DNA from: Zygnema cylindricum
Taxonomy: Eukaryota > Streptophyta > Zygnematophyceae > Zygnematales > Zygnemataceae
DNA: 64,000 nt
Direction: 5' to 3'
Assembly (NCBI GenBank): GCA_037447655.1
Contig: JBBHKE010000999.1
Location: 177,235 to 241,234 of the forward strand
Positions 11,382 through 24,002 of the stretch are shown piece by piece. A program made the translations under genes and the position numbers. Within the stretch, counting starts at the first letter, position 1, and every line of letters starts with the position of its first letter. Below the pieces are notes generated by a model. The model was not told the origin of the DNA and ran no database searches. It saw only the letters and a program-made list of their open reading frames with translations.

Positions 11382-11885
11382 TACACCGCTAATCGTAATA
11401 AGAGTAATGAAAAAATTAGAGGACAAAAACAACAAAAACAAATTAGAGTAATGAACACAAATTTATGTGATAGAGTTGTTTCAACTATGAAGTTGACTCT
11501 AACTTATTTAATTACTCTAATTTGGCATGCTAATATCCTCTACTGTAAATAAGGTATTCGTACATAATTTGGCAAAACGTACAGTTTATCGTCACTATGA
11601 CGTTTGCACTGCGCGGTTTGTTAAAACGCACTTATATGATAACAGCATGTATTAAATCATTATTTCTACTTCTTTACTTAATAAAGTACAATTTTGCACG
11701 GTCAGAGGGCGTCGTTACTCCACACTATTTTAAACTAAGCTATATTAGAATTGAAAACGCTAATTAAACTTTACCTTAAATATAATAAAAAAATAATTAG
11801 CATCATTTACTCTTTTTCATGTGATAGAGTCGAATTTCGAGCGATTCAATTAGAGATTTTTTTTCTCATTACAATTCGCGGTGTA
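11382..11885. mobile_element. TACACCG-family element
   Basis: It begins TACACCGCTAATCGTAATA and ends CATTACAATTCGCGGTGTA, an imperfect inverted repeat of about 23 bases. The interior resembles 39247-39908 (shared AAATTAGAGT, GTGATA, TTGACTCTAA and TATGACGTTTG blocks), which supports a transposable family. No protein is coded. Confidence 0.75.
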
Positions 11886-12633
11886 CTGATCCAAATCTAG
11901 CAAAGTCACACATCTTTGTCGACACGCAAGAAGTACTAGCCAAACCTTTGTTGTAGACGGACACCAACATGACCACTACAGTTCACTCTTCCCGTCTAGT
12001 TCAAGCAAACGTCGCCTTCTTCTGAGTTTTAGCCAGCCACGTAATACGCCAACTTCCGACATTTAATGCTCCACAATTTCGAGAAATATATCGGCCCGAT
12101 TTCTCCAAGATCAATTGACTAAAGCGTTCAGCTCATACCCTTTTATACCGTACCATGGGCGGGGCATCGTAGCCTCCTAAGAGCGCGGAGAGTGATGGAG
12201 AATCCCCAAGTCCAAAATACGGATATCTAATAATAATAATTGCGGGCGACCTGGTGCTTTGCCCTTTGGTTGCCAAAGGCCTGTTGTTTTTGTACACGCG
12301 GATTAATAGGAGTACAATTTGTCGTAGGAGTTACAGGTACTCTAAGTATCAATCCGTTTCCAGTATTATACAAATATTGAGATAAAGTAACATGGCGTGA
12401 AGTGACAGGATCGCAAGCGCAAAAATTATAAGTATGATACTGTACGTTACTCTACCAGTATTGATAACCGGACATTTTGGCGTGACGTCGAATTTGTTTG
12501 GACGTGAATCGCCCTTCACGTCAACTTATGTAAACATAGACGTCGCAATGTGATTCATGTTGCCGTACGATTAAGCGCCGATGGCTGAAATCTATCCGTA
12601 CCATACCATCTGTGACCGCGGATCAATTCTCCC
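11886..12633. other. intergenic with one dispersed repeat copy
   Basis: 12373-12495 is a copy of the ATATTGAGA..ACATGGCGTGA..GCGCAAAAATTA..CGACATTTTGGCGTGACGTCGA repeat that occurs three more times at 39909-40345. The rest shows no gene. A short frame from 12581 lacks any recognisable domain. Confidence 0.5.
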
Positions 12634-12690
12634 GATCACTTTCTTGTCATCGCTGTACTTTAGTGTAGCAGTTTCGAACTGCCTTGTCAA
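12634..12690 (+). repeat. 57-bp repeat flanking element F, left copy
   Basis: GATCACTTTCTTGTCATCGCTG onward matches 36235-36291 with a few substitutions, in the same orientation. The two copies sit on either side of element F, about 190 bases apart if F is removed, so F probably inserted inside or beside a local tandem repeat. Confidence 0.6.
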
Positions 12691-12790
12691 GGTACAAAGA
12701 ATCAATCGTCGCCATCGCTGCGATATCGTTTCACTTACTCGTACGGTTAACGCGCATCGACGCCATCGTGGTACTTGTTGTGGCAACCTT

Positions 12791-13933
12791 TGAAACTCTG
12801 AGACCTCCATTGGTCCTCAGAGTAGGCAACTCTCAAGAAGCTTATCTAGTTAGTGCCGACTCCAAATTGATACAAACCAAAATGATTGACCCTTTGCCAA
12901 CCAAAACCCCAATACAACTTCACCCCGGTGAAATAAGACTTTCTGTGTGCTTAGTTCCACAAGAAAATGCAAAGTTAGAATATGAGTTTTGGACACATTT
13001 ACCCACTTTGACTTTCCCATAGAAATGCATTCACCTTTGCAGACAAAAACTCTGACCGACTACACCCCTATGTAGCGTGGACTCCCTTGAGTGCGCAGCA
13101 AAAAGAATCACTGAAAATGGTCCACTGAGTGAGTTGTAATTAAATGGCAAAGTTTGCCTATTTATACAGATGCTCTCTAGGAGAGAGGCGACTACCTGGC
13201 AAAATTATTTTAAGTCCTAAAACCCCTCTCTAATCTCCCTACTACTGAGGTACGGTCCAATTGTAAGACTTTATCGTATAAGAAAGTATAGGCACCGTCG
13301 TACTTTCTGTACGGTCAATGTACAACATCGCCATTATGTGACATTTATCACATTCTAAATTATCATCTTGCGTTTCGGAAATCCCGCAATCCTCCTAGAT
13401 CCTGCCACGTGTCATTCAGAGTGGCGATGCCCGAAAACGCCAAGTCGCCCACTCCGGAATCCTGACTCGCACCATAGCCGTTTGATTTAGACCGACATTT
13501 GAAACAAATGCGCGATATCTGTTTCGAGATAACCCGTAGTCCATACAATACATATTGTTTCTATGTCTTACTATGCCGTTAAATAAATTAGTCTAACTAT
13601 TTATGTTTGTAAATTTATGGTACCCTATATGTTCAAGCATAGGTCCTAGACTACAGGATAAAGCTACCAGCTACCTGTTTCTTGACGGACTGCAAGTACC
13701 AAGATCAAATCTTAGGTCCGTCAAGACAGTTTTGGTAAAACTACCAAAAACTACAGTCTGTGTCTCTCTCTAGGCAGCATGAGCAGCTAAGGCTCTAGCT
13801 GTCTCTCCAACCTTCAGTGACTGCGACAAGTGTGGGGGTTTGGAGAGTGGAGTGAGAGGCAGGTTGCTTTTGCTGACTTCCTCTTTATTAATATTCCCTT
13901 TATTCAAACTTAGAAAATACATACATTTCAACA
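12791..13933 (-). repeat. 3' LTR of element F
   Basis: On the minus strand it starts TGTTGAAA and ends TTTCA, matching 35059-36200. A tRNA-like module lies on the plus strand at about 13640-13725 (TAGACTACAGGATAA, then AGATCAAATCT and GGTCCGTCA). AGGACTTA appears on the minus strand near 13217. Confidence 0.85.
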
Positions 13934-14352
13934 CTCCTCTTATTTTCTTGTAAACTTTCCTTTCAACTCCTACAAAATATATTTTTCTTTTTTTTTTCTT
14001 CTTTCTTTTCTATCTACACATTTTGCACCATTTTCATGAAAAAACCCAATTTGGAAACAGGAAATTCAATGTTTAAGAACCTCACACAAAAAATTTCATG
14101 AACTACCCCCTCTTTCAAACGAAAGAAATCTCATTTCATAAAAATATATAACAATATATATATTATTTACATGAAACAGTGATTTTTTTAGCTCACCTGA
14201 TCGATTTGTATTTATTCAGGTGTAGGTTCAAGCATATATTGGGCCCAAATGCAAGTCTTGTATGTATTTCCGAAAGGTAAAAACATCATGTGCTTTATGT
14301 GTTCGTCAATTTATGTTGAATTAAATAGGCATACTCACGTCAACACATGATA
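13934..14352 (-). pseudogene. 3' remnant of element F internal region
   Basis: The minus strand next to the LTR reads like the pol end of sister elements (KYIL.., then a Lys-rich tail) followed by the polypurine tract AAAATAAGAGGAG directly before TGTTG. Upstream of that, toward 14352, no coding similarity is visible. The stretch ends where element C begins. Confidence 0.55.
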
Positions 14353-15377
14353 TGTAATTTTGTGTCCTCCATTGGACTACAGAATACAGCAAGCCTCTAG
14401 ATAGTTGTTAACTAGCTCACTTTAACCCACAGCCACTGCTACTCAAAAAGTCACACTGACAATTTGACTGCACCCCTGTGCAACCTGGACTCCCCTGAGT
14501 CCGTAGCAAAAAGAATCACTGAAAACAACCAGCCAGCCTATAAGTAATGAGGCAGTAAAAATGCTAATTTGTACAACCTCTCAAAGGGAGAGGTGACTCC
14601 CTACCAAAATTTTCTAAGTCCTGATTTCCTCTAATAACTTCTATCTACTGAAGCACGGACCAATCAGATTACTGTACCGTAATAAAAAAGGTACTACTGC
14701 CGATGTACCTTTTGTACGGCCTATGTACGACTGGACTATTAAGAGGACGCGTGTCTCCTTTTCACTCGTCCGTACATTCCTCAGAATTCCTATGACCGAA
14801 TGTCATCTCTCCACGTGGCTCCAGGTCATGCCACGTCACTAAATGCCAAAGTGACAACTCCGAGATTTCGGCGATGATGTGCGCCGTTGGATTTGCACCG
14901 AGACGCAATCTTGGCCGTAATAAATACAGCGCATTATTTGTTTCGTTGTCGAAACAAAATGCATGGTATCCGTTTTGAATTGGTACATTTATAAAATTGT
15001 ATCCATGTACGCTGTGCACAGTTTTAGTTAAATGGATTTGCTCCTTCCTAAATATATATATATCTATCACATACTATAGCATTTAGCATTAGTCCTAGTC
15101 TACTACGATAAAGCTAACCAGTATAGGCCAGCTTGACGAACCACAGGTACCGGGATCAAATCCCGGGTCCGTCAGGTATACTTTTAGTAGCCTTAAAAAT
15201 ATCTGCCTGTTGAACTAAGGCAACCATGGATCAACCACTCTCTCTATCCTTCTGTGACTACAACAAGTATGGGGGCTAGAGAGAGGAGGTGTAGGTAGGC
15301 TGTCTGTCCTTTTTCTTTTTCTTTTATACAAATATTTTAAACCTAGAAAATACTCAAGAAATCTATTAATTTCAACA
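14353..15377 (-). repeat. 3' LTR of element C
   Basis: 1025 bases, on the minus strand from TGTTGAAATTAATAG to AAATTACA. It matches the LTRs of D and the truncated 5' LTR of C. The plus strand carries a tRNA-like module at 15090-15175. Confidence 0.88.
15090..15175 (+). other. tRNA-like A-box/B-box module antisense in LTR
   Basis: TAGTCTACTACGATAAAGCT resembles a D-arm/A-box. GGGATCAAATCCC, 56 bases on, resembles a T-arm/B-box with pairing CCGGG/CCCGG stems, followed by GTCCGTCA. No matching 5' acceptor strand is visible, so this is not a functional tRNA gene. The same module occurs antisense in every intact LTR of B, C, D and F. Confidence 0.6.
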
Positions 15378-15389
15378 CTCCCCTTATTT

Positions 15390-18300
15390 TCTAGTCTAAT
15401 TTTAATTTTTCTTACAACCCGCGTTTTTCTCGACGATATTTGAATTTAAAAGAGGGCACAGGTTTGGTCATCATGTCAGCCACCATTTCTTCATCAGGTC
15501 TATATACAAGATTTAAAATTTTATTTTCAACTTTTTCTCTTACGAACCTTAATCTTATGTCCATATGTTTTGCTTTGAAATGGTATTTTGGATTGGCTGA
15601 AATTGCGATTGCACCTTGATTATCTCAAAAGATTTTATGCACCCCCGCCTTCATATATCCCAATTCTTGCAATAATGACTTCACACACATTAGTTATTAT
15701 ACAGCAGAACAATACGCCATATACTCAGCCTCCATAGTAGATTGAGCGACCACCTTTTGTTGCTTACTGCTCGAACAGCAAGCACCTTCCCCCACATACA
15801 AAACATATCCAGAAGTGCATCTTCTCAAAGGTGCATCCCCATAAGTGGCATCACTCCAAGTGGTGATATCAGTATGCTCCCCTCCCAAATGCAACCATAA
15901 TTATCTGGTTCCAACCAGATATCTCATGACTCTCTTGGCTGCCTCCCAATCTCTATTTCTAGGATGGTTTAGACTCTTTGTGAGGACTCCTACTGCTGCC
16001 GCTATGTCTGGCCTTGTATAGTTCATAAAGTAGATCAAACTTCCTACGACCAGTCTGTAAGGAATAGACTTCATAAACTCTCTCTCCTCTAGACTCATCT
16101 GATCATCTAAGATTATCACTCCTCCTTCTACACTCCTATCACTTACTTTTTTCAAGTCCATGGGAGTGGTACAACTGTTAGCTTTCTTCATCAGAAATTT
16201 CTCAAGCATATTTCCTATTGATTCTTTCTGAGTGAGTCTTATGAACTTTTTACCCCTATCTCTTTCCATTTGAATTCCCAAAAAATATATCTTGCCTCCC
16301 CTAAATCTTTCATGTCAAATCTGCTTCTAAGATCTTTCTTCAACTTTTTGATCTTTTCCAAAGACTTACTTAACACCAGCAGTTCATCCACATAAATTGC
16401 AATAAGGACCACACCATTCTCATCCTCAAACATATAGATAGAATGGTCAGAGCTGATCATGATATATCCTAGACCAGTGAGAAACTCATCTAGTTTCTTA
16501 TTCCAGTATCGTGGAGCCTGCTTAAGTCCATATAAGGATTTTATGAGCCTGCAAACTTTACTCTCTTCTCCATTCTCCACAAATCCCTCTGGTTGCCTCA
16601 GAAAGATTTCTTCCTCTAACTCACCATTGAGGAATACGGTCTTAATTTCCATCTGATAAATTTCCATGTCTTCCGCTGCTGCTAGACTGAGGATAATTAT
16701 GACTGATGGGAAACTAACAACTGGGGCGAATGTCTCCTCATAGTCAATCCCCTCCTTTTGGTTGAAACCCTTTGCCACCAAACGAGCCTTATATCTTTCG
16801 ATGGTATTGTTAGGTTTTAGTTTTTAGTTTAAAGACCCATTTACACCCAATAGGTTTTCTGTCTGGAGGGCAATCCGCTAGTTCCCAGGTATTTCCTTCC
16901 ATGATGGAAGCCATTTCATCATTTATGGCCCTGATCCATCTATCCTTTTCTGGACTGTTCACTGCCTCCAAGTATGACTGAGGCTTATCGGGATGTGATA
17001 CCTTAGTTACCTTATGAGCCACCAGTTTCTCTTGTAGCCTTTTGCTGCTCCTTCTCCCCCATTCAAATTCTGAAGCTGGAATAGAGGGAAGTCTTGGGTT
17101 CCCCCTTAGTGTCTCATTAGCTCCCCTATTCATTGAAGATGGTTCCAATTCCTCCTCTTCTGTCTCCTCGAAATCCATAAGTTTGTGGGGTATCTGGTAG
17201 CTCTCGTGTATCTTGGATCTCCCCTCAATCTGCAATCACGGTATTACTCATGTCCTTTTCGGGAAAAATAGAGTTCTCCTCACTCTCGGACTCAAACCTG
17301 ATTCTTATCTTCTTAGTATATTTAAAAGGGTCAATTGACTTTCCTTCATCCATGACAACTAGGTGTTTTACCAGAATGATATCTTGCTTTGCTTAGTCAT
17401 AAACTCTATATCCCTTAACATCCTCATCATATCCCACAAAATATCAAGGTTTTCCCCTAGCATCAAGTTTCTAGTTTTTATTATCCGTATCTAGAATGTA
17501 AACTTGACTACCAAACACTTTAAGGTGAGAGATATCTGGTTTTCTTCCGACCCATCCCTCATAAGGTGTCATACCTTTGACAGCTGATGTGAGGACTCTA
17601 TTTTTAATGTAATTGGCACAGTTCATGGCTTCTGCCCAAAATCTCTTTCCTATTTTCTTGTCAGCCAACATACTGCATACACTATCTACTTGGCTACCGA
17701 ACACTTTAAAGTGTGAAATATCTGGTTTCCTTCCAACCCATCTCTCATAAGGTGTCACTCCTTTTACAGCTAAGGTAAGGACTCTATTCTTAATGTAGTT
17801 GGCACAGTTCATTGCCTCTGCCCAAAATCTCTTTGCTATTTTCTTGTCAGCCAACATACTGCAAACACTATCTCCTAGTGTTCGGTTTAGCCTTTCTGCT
17901 AAACCATTTTGTTCCGAATTATGTGGTAATCTTTTCTGGTGTTGAACTCCCTCATCTCTTAAGTATTCCTCAAATTGGTTAGAGGTATACTCTCCCCCAT
18001 TATAACTCCTTATTCTTTTAATGGGGGTTCCATGCAGCTTCTCACTCTAGGCTTGGTATTCTTTGAAGTAAGTTGGTGTTTCTGAATTTGTATTTAGAAA
18101 ATAAACTTAAGAGTATCTAGACTTATTATCAGTGATTGTCAATATATATATTTTCCCTCCAACTAAGGGTACCCTTGTTAGTCCCCAGATATTTGTGTGG
18201 ATCAAATCTAGTACTTTTTCACCCATATATGTGGCGGCTTTAGGAAAAGGAAGTCTGTGAGTTTTTCCTTAGGCACAACCACTACAATCATCCACCATTT

Positions 18301-18603
18301 CATTATCACTGAACTAAATGCCTTCTACCACACCCAGCTTCTTCATCTCCCTCAACCTATCAAAATGCACATGCCCCAACCGCTTATGCCAAATCATCAA
18401 TTTTGGGACACAAACATAGTATCATTTTTCTTTTGATTACTCAGGTTAAGCCTAAACATTCCTTGGCTACCCTTATCTACACTGAAGTAAACTTCATCCC
18501 CATACTTGGCTATAAAAACTCCCTTTCTAGTGAAAGTATAAAATTCTTTGTCATCTAACAAAGATGTAGAAACAAGATTTTTACTCAGCTGAGGAATATA
18601 AAG
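15390..18603 (-). pseudogene. pol of element C (IN-RT-RH), broken
   Basis: Read on the minus strand: the end of protease (LSKNLVST), GAG-pre-integrase (HKRLGHVHFD), integrase, RT and RNase H. Integrase carries a 186-bp in-frame internal duplication (17489-17860). The RT active site reads YVDE instead of YVDD (near 16390), which should abolish polymerisation. RNase H follows at 15697-15894 with a stop between it and RT. Frameshifts occur near 16800 and 17240. Not functional. Confidence 0.9.
17489..17860 (-). repeat. 186-bp in-frame tandem duplication in integrase of C
   Basis: Two adjacent 186-base copies each encode a 62-residue block beginning SMLADKKI.KRFWAEAMNCAN and ending DISH.KVFGSQV, on the minus strand. 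The period is fixed by the word TCAGCCAACATACTGC at 17661 and 17847. The two copies differ at several codons (T/S, V/M, R/G, F/L), so the duplication has aged, yet the frame stays open across both. Confidence 0.9.
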
Positions 18604-19651
18604 TGTAGAAACTAATGGTTTTATTAGTATTTTCTAGGTCTGAAAAGAAATATAGAAGTCGAGGCAGTCTATCTCTAACTTCTCTCTCCAACTCTCAAAC
18701 TTGTCGCAGTCACTGAGAAATTGGAGAGGAAGCTAGAGCCATGGCTACCTTGGCTATCCTGAGGTTTACGGGAATTTTATATTAGGGTTTATTTATTTAA
18801 GTAAAAGTCATGTGCCGGCGGCAGGATTTGATCCTTGTACCTACCGGCCGGCAGGCAGGAAATAGCCGGTAGCCTTAGCCGTTTAGTCTAGCGGTAGTGT
18901 TACGTATCATATAGTTTGATATTTATTTAAATATGTATACGTGCGATAAACCATTTAACTGAAATGAATTACGGGATACATAGATCCAGTAATATATAAT
19001 GTACGACTTACGGTACGGACAAAAATCAGTACCGCGCATTTGTTTCGTAAATGAAACAAATACCGCGCATGTATTTATTACGGCTACGATTAAAGCCGAA
19101 TTTAATCGGACGGCCGGGATTAGCGCCGAGATCGCGGAGGAAGATTTCGGCGGTTTGTGGCCATCGCCACATCGGATGACGCGTGGCGAAATTCCGTTGG
19201 ATTGTGGAATCTCCGGAGATTATGGCACCGAATCCGGATTTGACATGTGTCGACATTTTCCATGTCGTACAATGTCCGTACATAAAGTACACCGGCGGCT
19301 GTATTTTTGCGTACAGAACTCAATTCTGATTGGTTGCGTACATCAATAGATAGAGTCTGTGAGAGAGATAGGACTTAGAAAAATTAGAAGATAAGACCCC
19401 CTCTCCCAGAGAGCTTCTGTACAAAAGGTCAACTTTGACCCTCCATAACTTACTGCTCAGGGGAGCAAATTCAGAGATTCTTTTTGCTATCGACTCAAGG
19501 GAAGTCTTCCCTTCACAGGGGTGAAGTTGATCAGAGTTTTTGTCTGCCAGGGTGGCAGTTATTTTTGCTTAAACACAAAGGGGTCAGGATTATCCTAGAG
19601 GCTTTTTGGAAGCTGTCCACTCTGAGGACTTATGGAGGTCTCAGAGTTTCA
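18604..19651 (+). repeat. 5' LTR of element B
   Basis: From TGTAGAAAC to GAGTTTCA. The end is set by the primer-binding site at 19652 and by the end of the matching 3' LTR. It contains the antisense tRNA-like module (18812-18900) and AGGACTTAGAAA near 19369. The final 20 bases carry the first gag ATG (19632). Confidence 0.92.
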
Positions 19652-20692
19652 GGTTATGGGCCCACCCTCTAAGGTACCAATCTTTAATGGAACAAGCTTC
19701 ATATACTGGGAAAGTATGATGATAGGAGCTCTATGCGAAAAAAGGTTTTGGGGGATAGTGAGTGGACGATTGGGGCGTCCATCAAGTCTTGGAATTCCTC
19801 TAGGGTTTGGAGGAAGCAGATTCACCAGGAAAGAGGATTCACCTTCAACGGAGGAAACAAAGGAAGGAGAGGTGGTGGACAAAGGAAAGGAGAAGGAGGC
19901 GACCACACCAATAGCAACTGGTTTAGCATTCATGTCACCTATTCCAAGGAACGAGGAGAATGATATTGAAACCTGGGACTTCAACAATATGGCGGCAAAG
20001 TACTTCATCCTACGCCATCTCACTCAAGGACTTGCATGTCCTCATTTGCAGGAAGAAAGGGCATCCGATCTTTGGATGGCTCTTATAGAGATGTAGCGAA
20101 GTGGTACGATTCAGCAACAACAGTTGGCTGATCAGAAAGTTAAGGAGTATGTATACAAAGAGGGAAATATATTGGATTTTTGCAATGAGCTTGCTACACT
20201 CTTCATGGAGCTAGAGAGTGTGGGAAAAAATTTTAGTGAAAAAGAAAAGGTTAACTGTTTACTGATGAAGTTACCTGATGAGTTCGTGAACATAGTTTAC
20301 CTTGTGTAGGACTTGCCTGACTCAAGGTGGATATGGAACTCAGTGGTAGGGATGATTCTCGTTCAAGAGAATACAATTGAGATCCGAAGGGGAGGAAAGA
20401 GTGGCCAAGCCTTGGCAACAGCGACTGATTGGAGGAACAGGGATTCCCGAAAACCGGTCGGAAACTATGGGGGTAGGGAGCAGAAAAAACAGACCGACGA
20501 GTTCGAACCAAGGGCTCCCAAAGGTTTATGTCATTTTTGTAAGAAACCGGGGCACTATATGGCAGAGTGCACTAAGCTATCCGAGCTTCGGTTAAAGAAG
20601 GGGCAGACCGGTGGTACCCGAGAGGAAAGAAAAAGGCCCTTGTCACACAGGTACTTAAGGCGGAATCCTAGGACGAGGACGATGAGCTCCTT
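19632..20692 (+). pseudogene. gag of element B, two stops
   Basis: The frame opens at ATG 19632 in the LTR, or at ATG 19656 within the primer-binding site. It continues through a Gly/Ser/Glu-rich linker and a capsid-like domain (MAAKYFILRHLTQ; about residues 120-140) to a CCHC zinc knuckle CHFCKKPGHYMAEC near 20530. TAG at 20094 and TAG at 20307 interrupt an otherwise continuous frame. Near 20610-20640 it shifts into the pol frame. Element D has one continuous gag-pol frame at that point, so the shift is damage and not programmed recoding. Gag forms the virus-like particle that packages element RNA. Confidence 0.85.
19652..19666 (+). other. primer-binding site of element B
   Basis: GGTTATGGGCCCACC is complementary over 15 bases to the anticodon arm of plant-type initiator tRNA-Met (as recalled: GGTGGGCCCATAACC). 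Its ATG at 19656-19658, the complement of the CAU anticodon, is in frame with gag. Confidence 0.88.
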
Positions 20693-23600
20693 TTGGATGA
20701 GGAGTTGGAGGCGAAAAATGAGGTCGAAATTCCACGAAGGCAGAAATGTGCTTACAGTGGATTGAAAGGTGAAGCAGGCTGGATTATAGATTCAGGTGCC
20801 TCAATACACATGTGTAAGGATAGGCACCTGTTCACTAAGATAAGAAAGATTCCCACCGTAGAGATAGAGTACGGGGATGGGAGGATAGTCACCACTACTC
20901 TTGTAGGATCGGTAGATCTTAAAGTGTTAGTAGAAGGAAAGACATCCATATTAACATTCTCCGATGTATTGTTTATTTCGGAGCTGAACAAAAACCTTAT
21001 CTCTACATCAGTATTAGATGATAAGGGTTTTTTCACTAGCACTAGGGAAGGAGTCTTTACTGCTAGTTTTGAGGAGGATGTCTATTTCATTGCTGAGAAA
21101 GGTAGCCATGGGATGTTTAGGCTGATCTTAAGTAATGAAACAAAGAAACTTTATTATGCTGGTGTTCATGATATTATGATGTGGCATAAGAGGCTAGGGC
21201 ATGTGAATCTAGATAAGTTAAGAGAGATGAAAAAGATGGGAGTGGTGGAAGGGATTCAGTTCAGTGAGAGTGATAATATAAGTGATTGTAGTGGGTGTGC
21301 TCAAGGTAAAGCACACAGATTACCCTTTCCTAAAACAGCCACCTACAAGGGAGAAAAACTTCTAGATCTAGTACACACAGATATTTGGGGACCGGCTAGA
21401 ATGCCCTCACCGGGGGGGAAGAGATTTATGATGACTATAACTGATGATTGGTCTCGGTATTCTCGAGTGTATTTTTTGAAAAACAAGACAGAAGCTGAGG
21501 ACTGTTTTAGACAATATAAAGCCTGGAGCGAAAAACTCCATGAAACTCCAATCAAGAGAGTAAGGAGTGTCAATGGTGGAGAATATACTTCTAACCAGTT
21601 TGAGGATTTTTTGAGGGAAGATGGGGTTCAACACCAAAAGACAGTTCCAAAAAATCCGGAACAGAATGGGGTAGCTGAAAGGTTAAATAGAACACTAAGT
21701 GATAGTGCTAGAAGTATGTTGTCGGATAAGAAGATAGGAAAAAGGTTTTGGGCAGAAGCAATGAACTGTGCTAATTACCTCAAAAATAGAGTTCTTACTT
21801 CAGCTATAAAAGATCAAACACCTTATGAGAGATGGACAGGCCGGAAACCAGACTTATCTCATTTAAAGGTTTTCGGCAGTCAAGTGTTCAGTCTAGATAC
21901 TGATAGGTCCAATTGGAAGCTAGATCCTAAAGGAAAACCGGGATACTTATTAGGATATGATGAGGATGTTAAAGGATATAGAGTTTATGATCTAAAAAGA
22001 GAAGATATAATCTTAGTAAAGCATCTAGTAGTTATGGATGAAGGAAAATCTGTGGATCCCTTCAAATATACAAAGCCAGTAAAAATCAGATTTGAGTCAG
22101 AAAATTCCGATGACTTTGAGCTTCCTAACTATCCAGGTTTTAGAGAAGATGACATTCTTGCAGGTACAAATCAGACCGAAAAGGACTCGGCTGTGGAAAC
22201 TCCAGTGACAACTCTACCCGAAGCAGAAGACGTGGTGGAAATTGATTCGGAATCAAGGGATAGGGGAGAAGTCGAGTTTGTTCGAAAGAATCCACGAGAA
22301 CCATCTATTCCGGCCTCAGATTTTGAAGGGGGGAGGAGAAGTAGCAAAAGACTGCAAGAAAAACAGGTTAATAACAAGGTAACTAAACTATCTCATCAAG
22401 ATGAACCTCAAACTTATCGAGAGGCGATGACTTGTCCAGAAAGAAACCGGTGGAAGACAGCCATCAATGAGGAGATGGCTTCAATCATGGCAGCCGATAC
22501 TTGGGAGCTGGTGGACTGTCCACCTAACCGAAAAACCAATCGGTTGTAAGTGGGTTTTCAAACTAAAACTGAACCCAGATAACACAATCGAGCGCTACAA
22601 GGCCACATTAGTGGCAAAGGGATTTACACAAAAGGAAGGAATTGACTACGAGGAAACCTTTGCCCCGGTGGTCAGATTTCCCTCCGTCCACATACTTCTC
22701 AGTTTAGCAGCGGCGAAGACATGGAAGTGCACCAGATGGACATCAAAACAACCTTTTTGCATGGAGAATTGGAAGAGGAGATCTTCATGCGACAACCCGA
22801 AGGGTTTGTGGAAGAAGGAGAGGAGAGTAAGGTATGCCGGCTGATTAAATCTCTTTATGGTTTGAAACAAGCTCCTCGACAGTGGAATAAGAAGCTTGAT
22901 GAGTTTCTTACCGGTCTAGGATATATTCGGATCAGCTCAAATCACTCAATCTATGTTTTCGAAGATGAGGAAGGTTTTATATTTATTACAATTTATGTTG
23001 ATGATTTGCTTGTTTTAAGTAAATCAATGGAAAAAATTAATAAACTAAAAACCGATCTTAAGGGGAGATTTGAAATGAAGGATATGGGGGAAGCAAAATA
23101 TATTTTGGGAATTCAAGTAGAGAGAGACCGAAAAAGGAAAATTATAAGATTGACTCAAAAGGAAGCAATAGGGAACATGCTTGAAAAATTTCAAATGGAT
23201 AAAGCTAATAGTTGTACAACTCCAATGGAGTTGAAGAAGGGAAGTGAGGGGAGTGAGGAAGAAGGAGTCATAGTCTTACACGAGGAATTATCTCCTGATA
23301 AACAGAAGTTCATGCAGACTATTCCTTACAGGCAAGTAGTGGGAAGTCTAATCTATTTTATGAATTGTACCCGGCCGGATTTAGCTGCAGCTGTAGGAGT
23401 GCTGAGTAGAAGTCTAAATGCTCCCACTAAGAAGGATTGGGAGGCAGCTAACAGAGTCCTTAGATACTTGGTAGGAACTAGAGATCTATGGTTGCATTTG
23501 GGTGGGGAGAATACTGACATCACTACTTGGAGTGATGCCAGTTATGGTGATGCTCCAATGAGGAGATGTACTTCTGGATATGTATTATATGTGGGTGATC

Positions 23601-23989
23601 GGGCTTGCTGTTGGAGTAGCAAACACCAAAAGGTTATTGCTCAGTCCACCATGGAGGCTGAGTATATGGCCTCTTGCTCTGCTGTAAAAGAATTGATGAG
23701 GGTCAAGTCTTTGCTTGGTGAGCTTGGTCACCTTAAGAGTGGTGTGCAGAAAATATTTTGTGATAATCAGGCAGCAATCGGTATTTCTGCCAATCCTAAA
23801 CACCATTTTAAAGCCAAACACATGGAAATCAGACTCAGCTTTGTTAGAGAGAAAGTAGAAAACAAAATAATCAGTTTAGAGTACAGACCACATAGTGAGA
23901 TGGTAGCAGATATGATGACCAAACCTGTGCCTTCCCCTAAGTTAATTTTTTGCAAGGAGAAGTGTGGTGTGAAATTAAAGATTGACTAG
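20693..23989 (+). pseudogene. pol of element B (PR-IN-RT-RH), nearly intact
   Basis: Protease IIDSGASIHMC near 20785. GAG-pre-integrase WHKRLGHVN near 21181 and CSGCAQGK. Integrase: first Asp in VHTDIWGP, Glu in NGVAERLN, but the middle catalytic Asp is Val (RSVNGGEY; GTC at about 21569-21571, where sister D has GAT). [15 protein letters not shown] onward; an extra A near 22536 shifts the frame and a one-base loss near 22716 restores it. YVDDLLVLSK near 22999. RNase H: TWSDASYGD near 23527, STMEAEYMAS and FCDNQAAI. The last 422 residues (22721-23989) are one open frame. Integration should fail because of the D-to-V change. Confidence 0.92.
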
Positions 23990-24002
23990 AAAATAAGGGG
24001 AG
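23990..24002 (+). other. polypurine tract of element B
   Basis: AAAATAAGGGGAG lies between the pol stop (TAG 23987-23989) and the 3' LTR. Elements D and C have the same purine run. Confidence 0.8.

Noticed and set aside
12684-13022. 112-codon frame and its counterpart at 35066-35290
   Set aside because: Lies within the F LTRs antisense to the element; similarity between the two simply reflects LTR homology.
15090-15175. Functional tRNA gene
   Set aside because: D-arm and T-arm-like pieces are present, but no paired acceptor stem or clear anticodon arm can be drawn; kept as a tRNA-like module only.
18999-19349. 116-codon frame in the 5' LTR of B (and related minus frames in both LTRs)
   Set aside because: Inside LTR sequence; the opposite strand is equally open and the equivalent frames in C, D and F LTRs are not preserved. 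Treated as noncoding.
20600-20700. Programmed frameshift between gag and pol in element B
   Set aside because: Element D keeps gag and pol in a single frame at the same place, so the shift in B is best read as a mutation.
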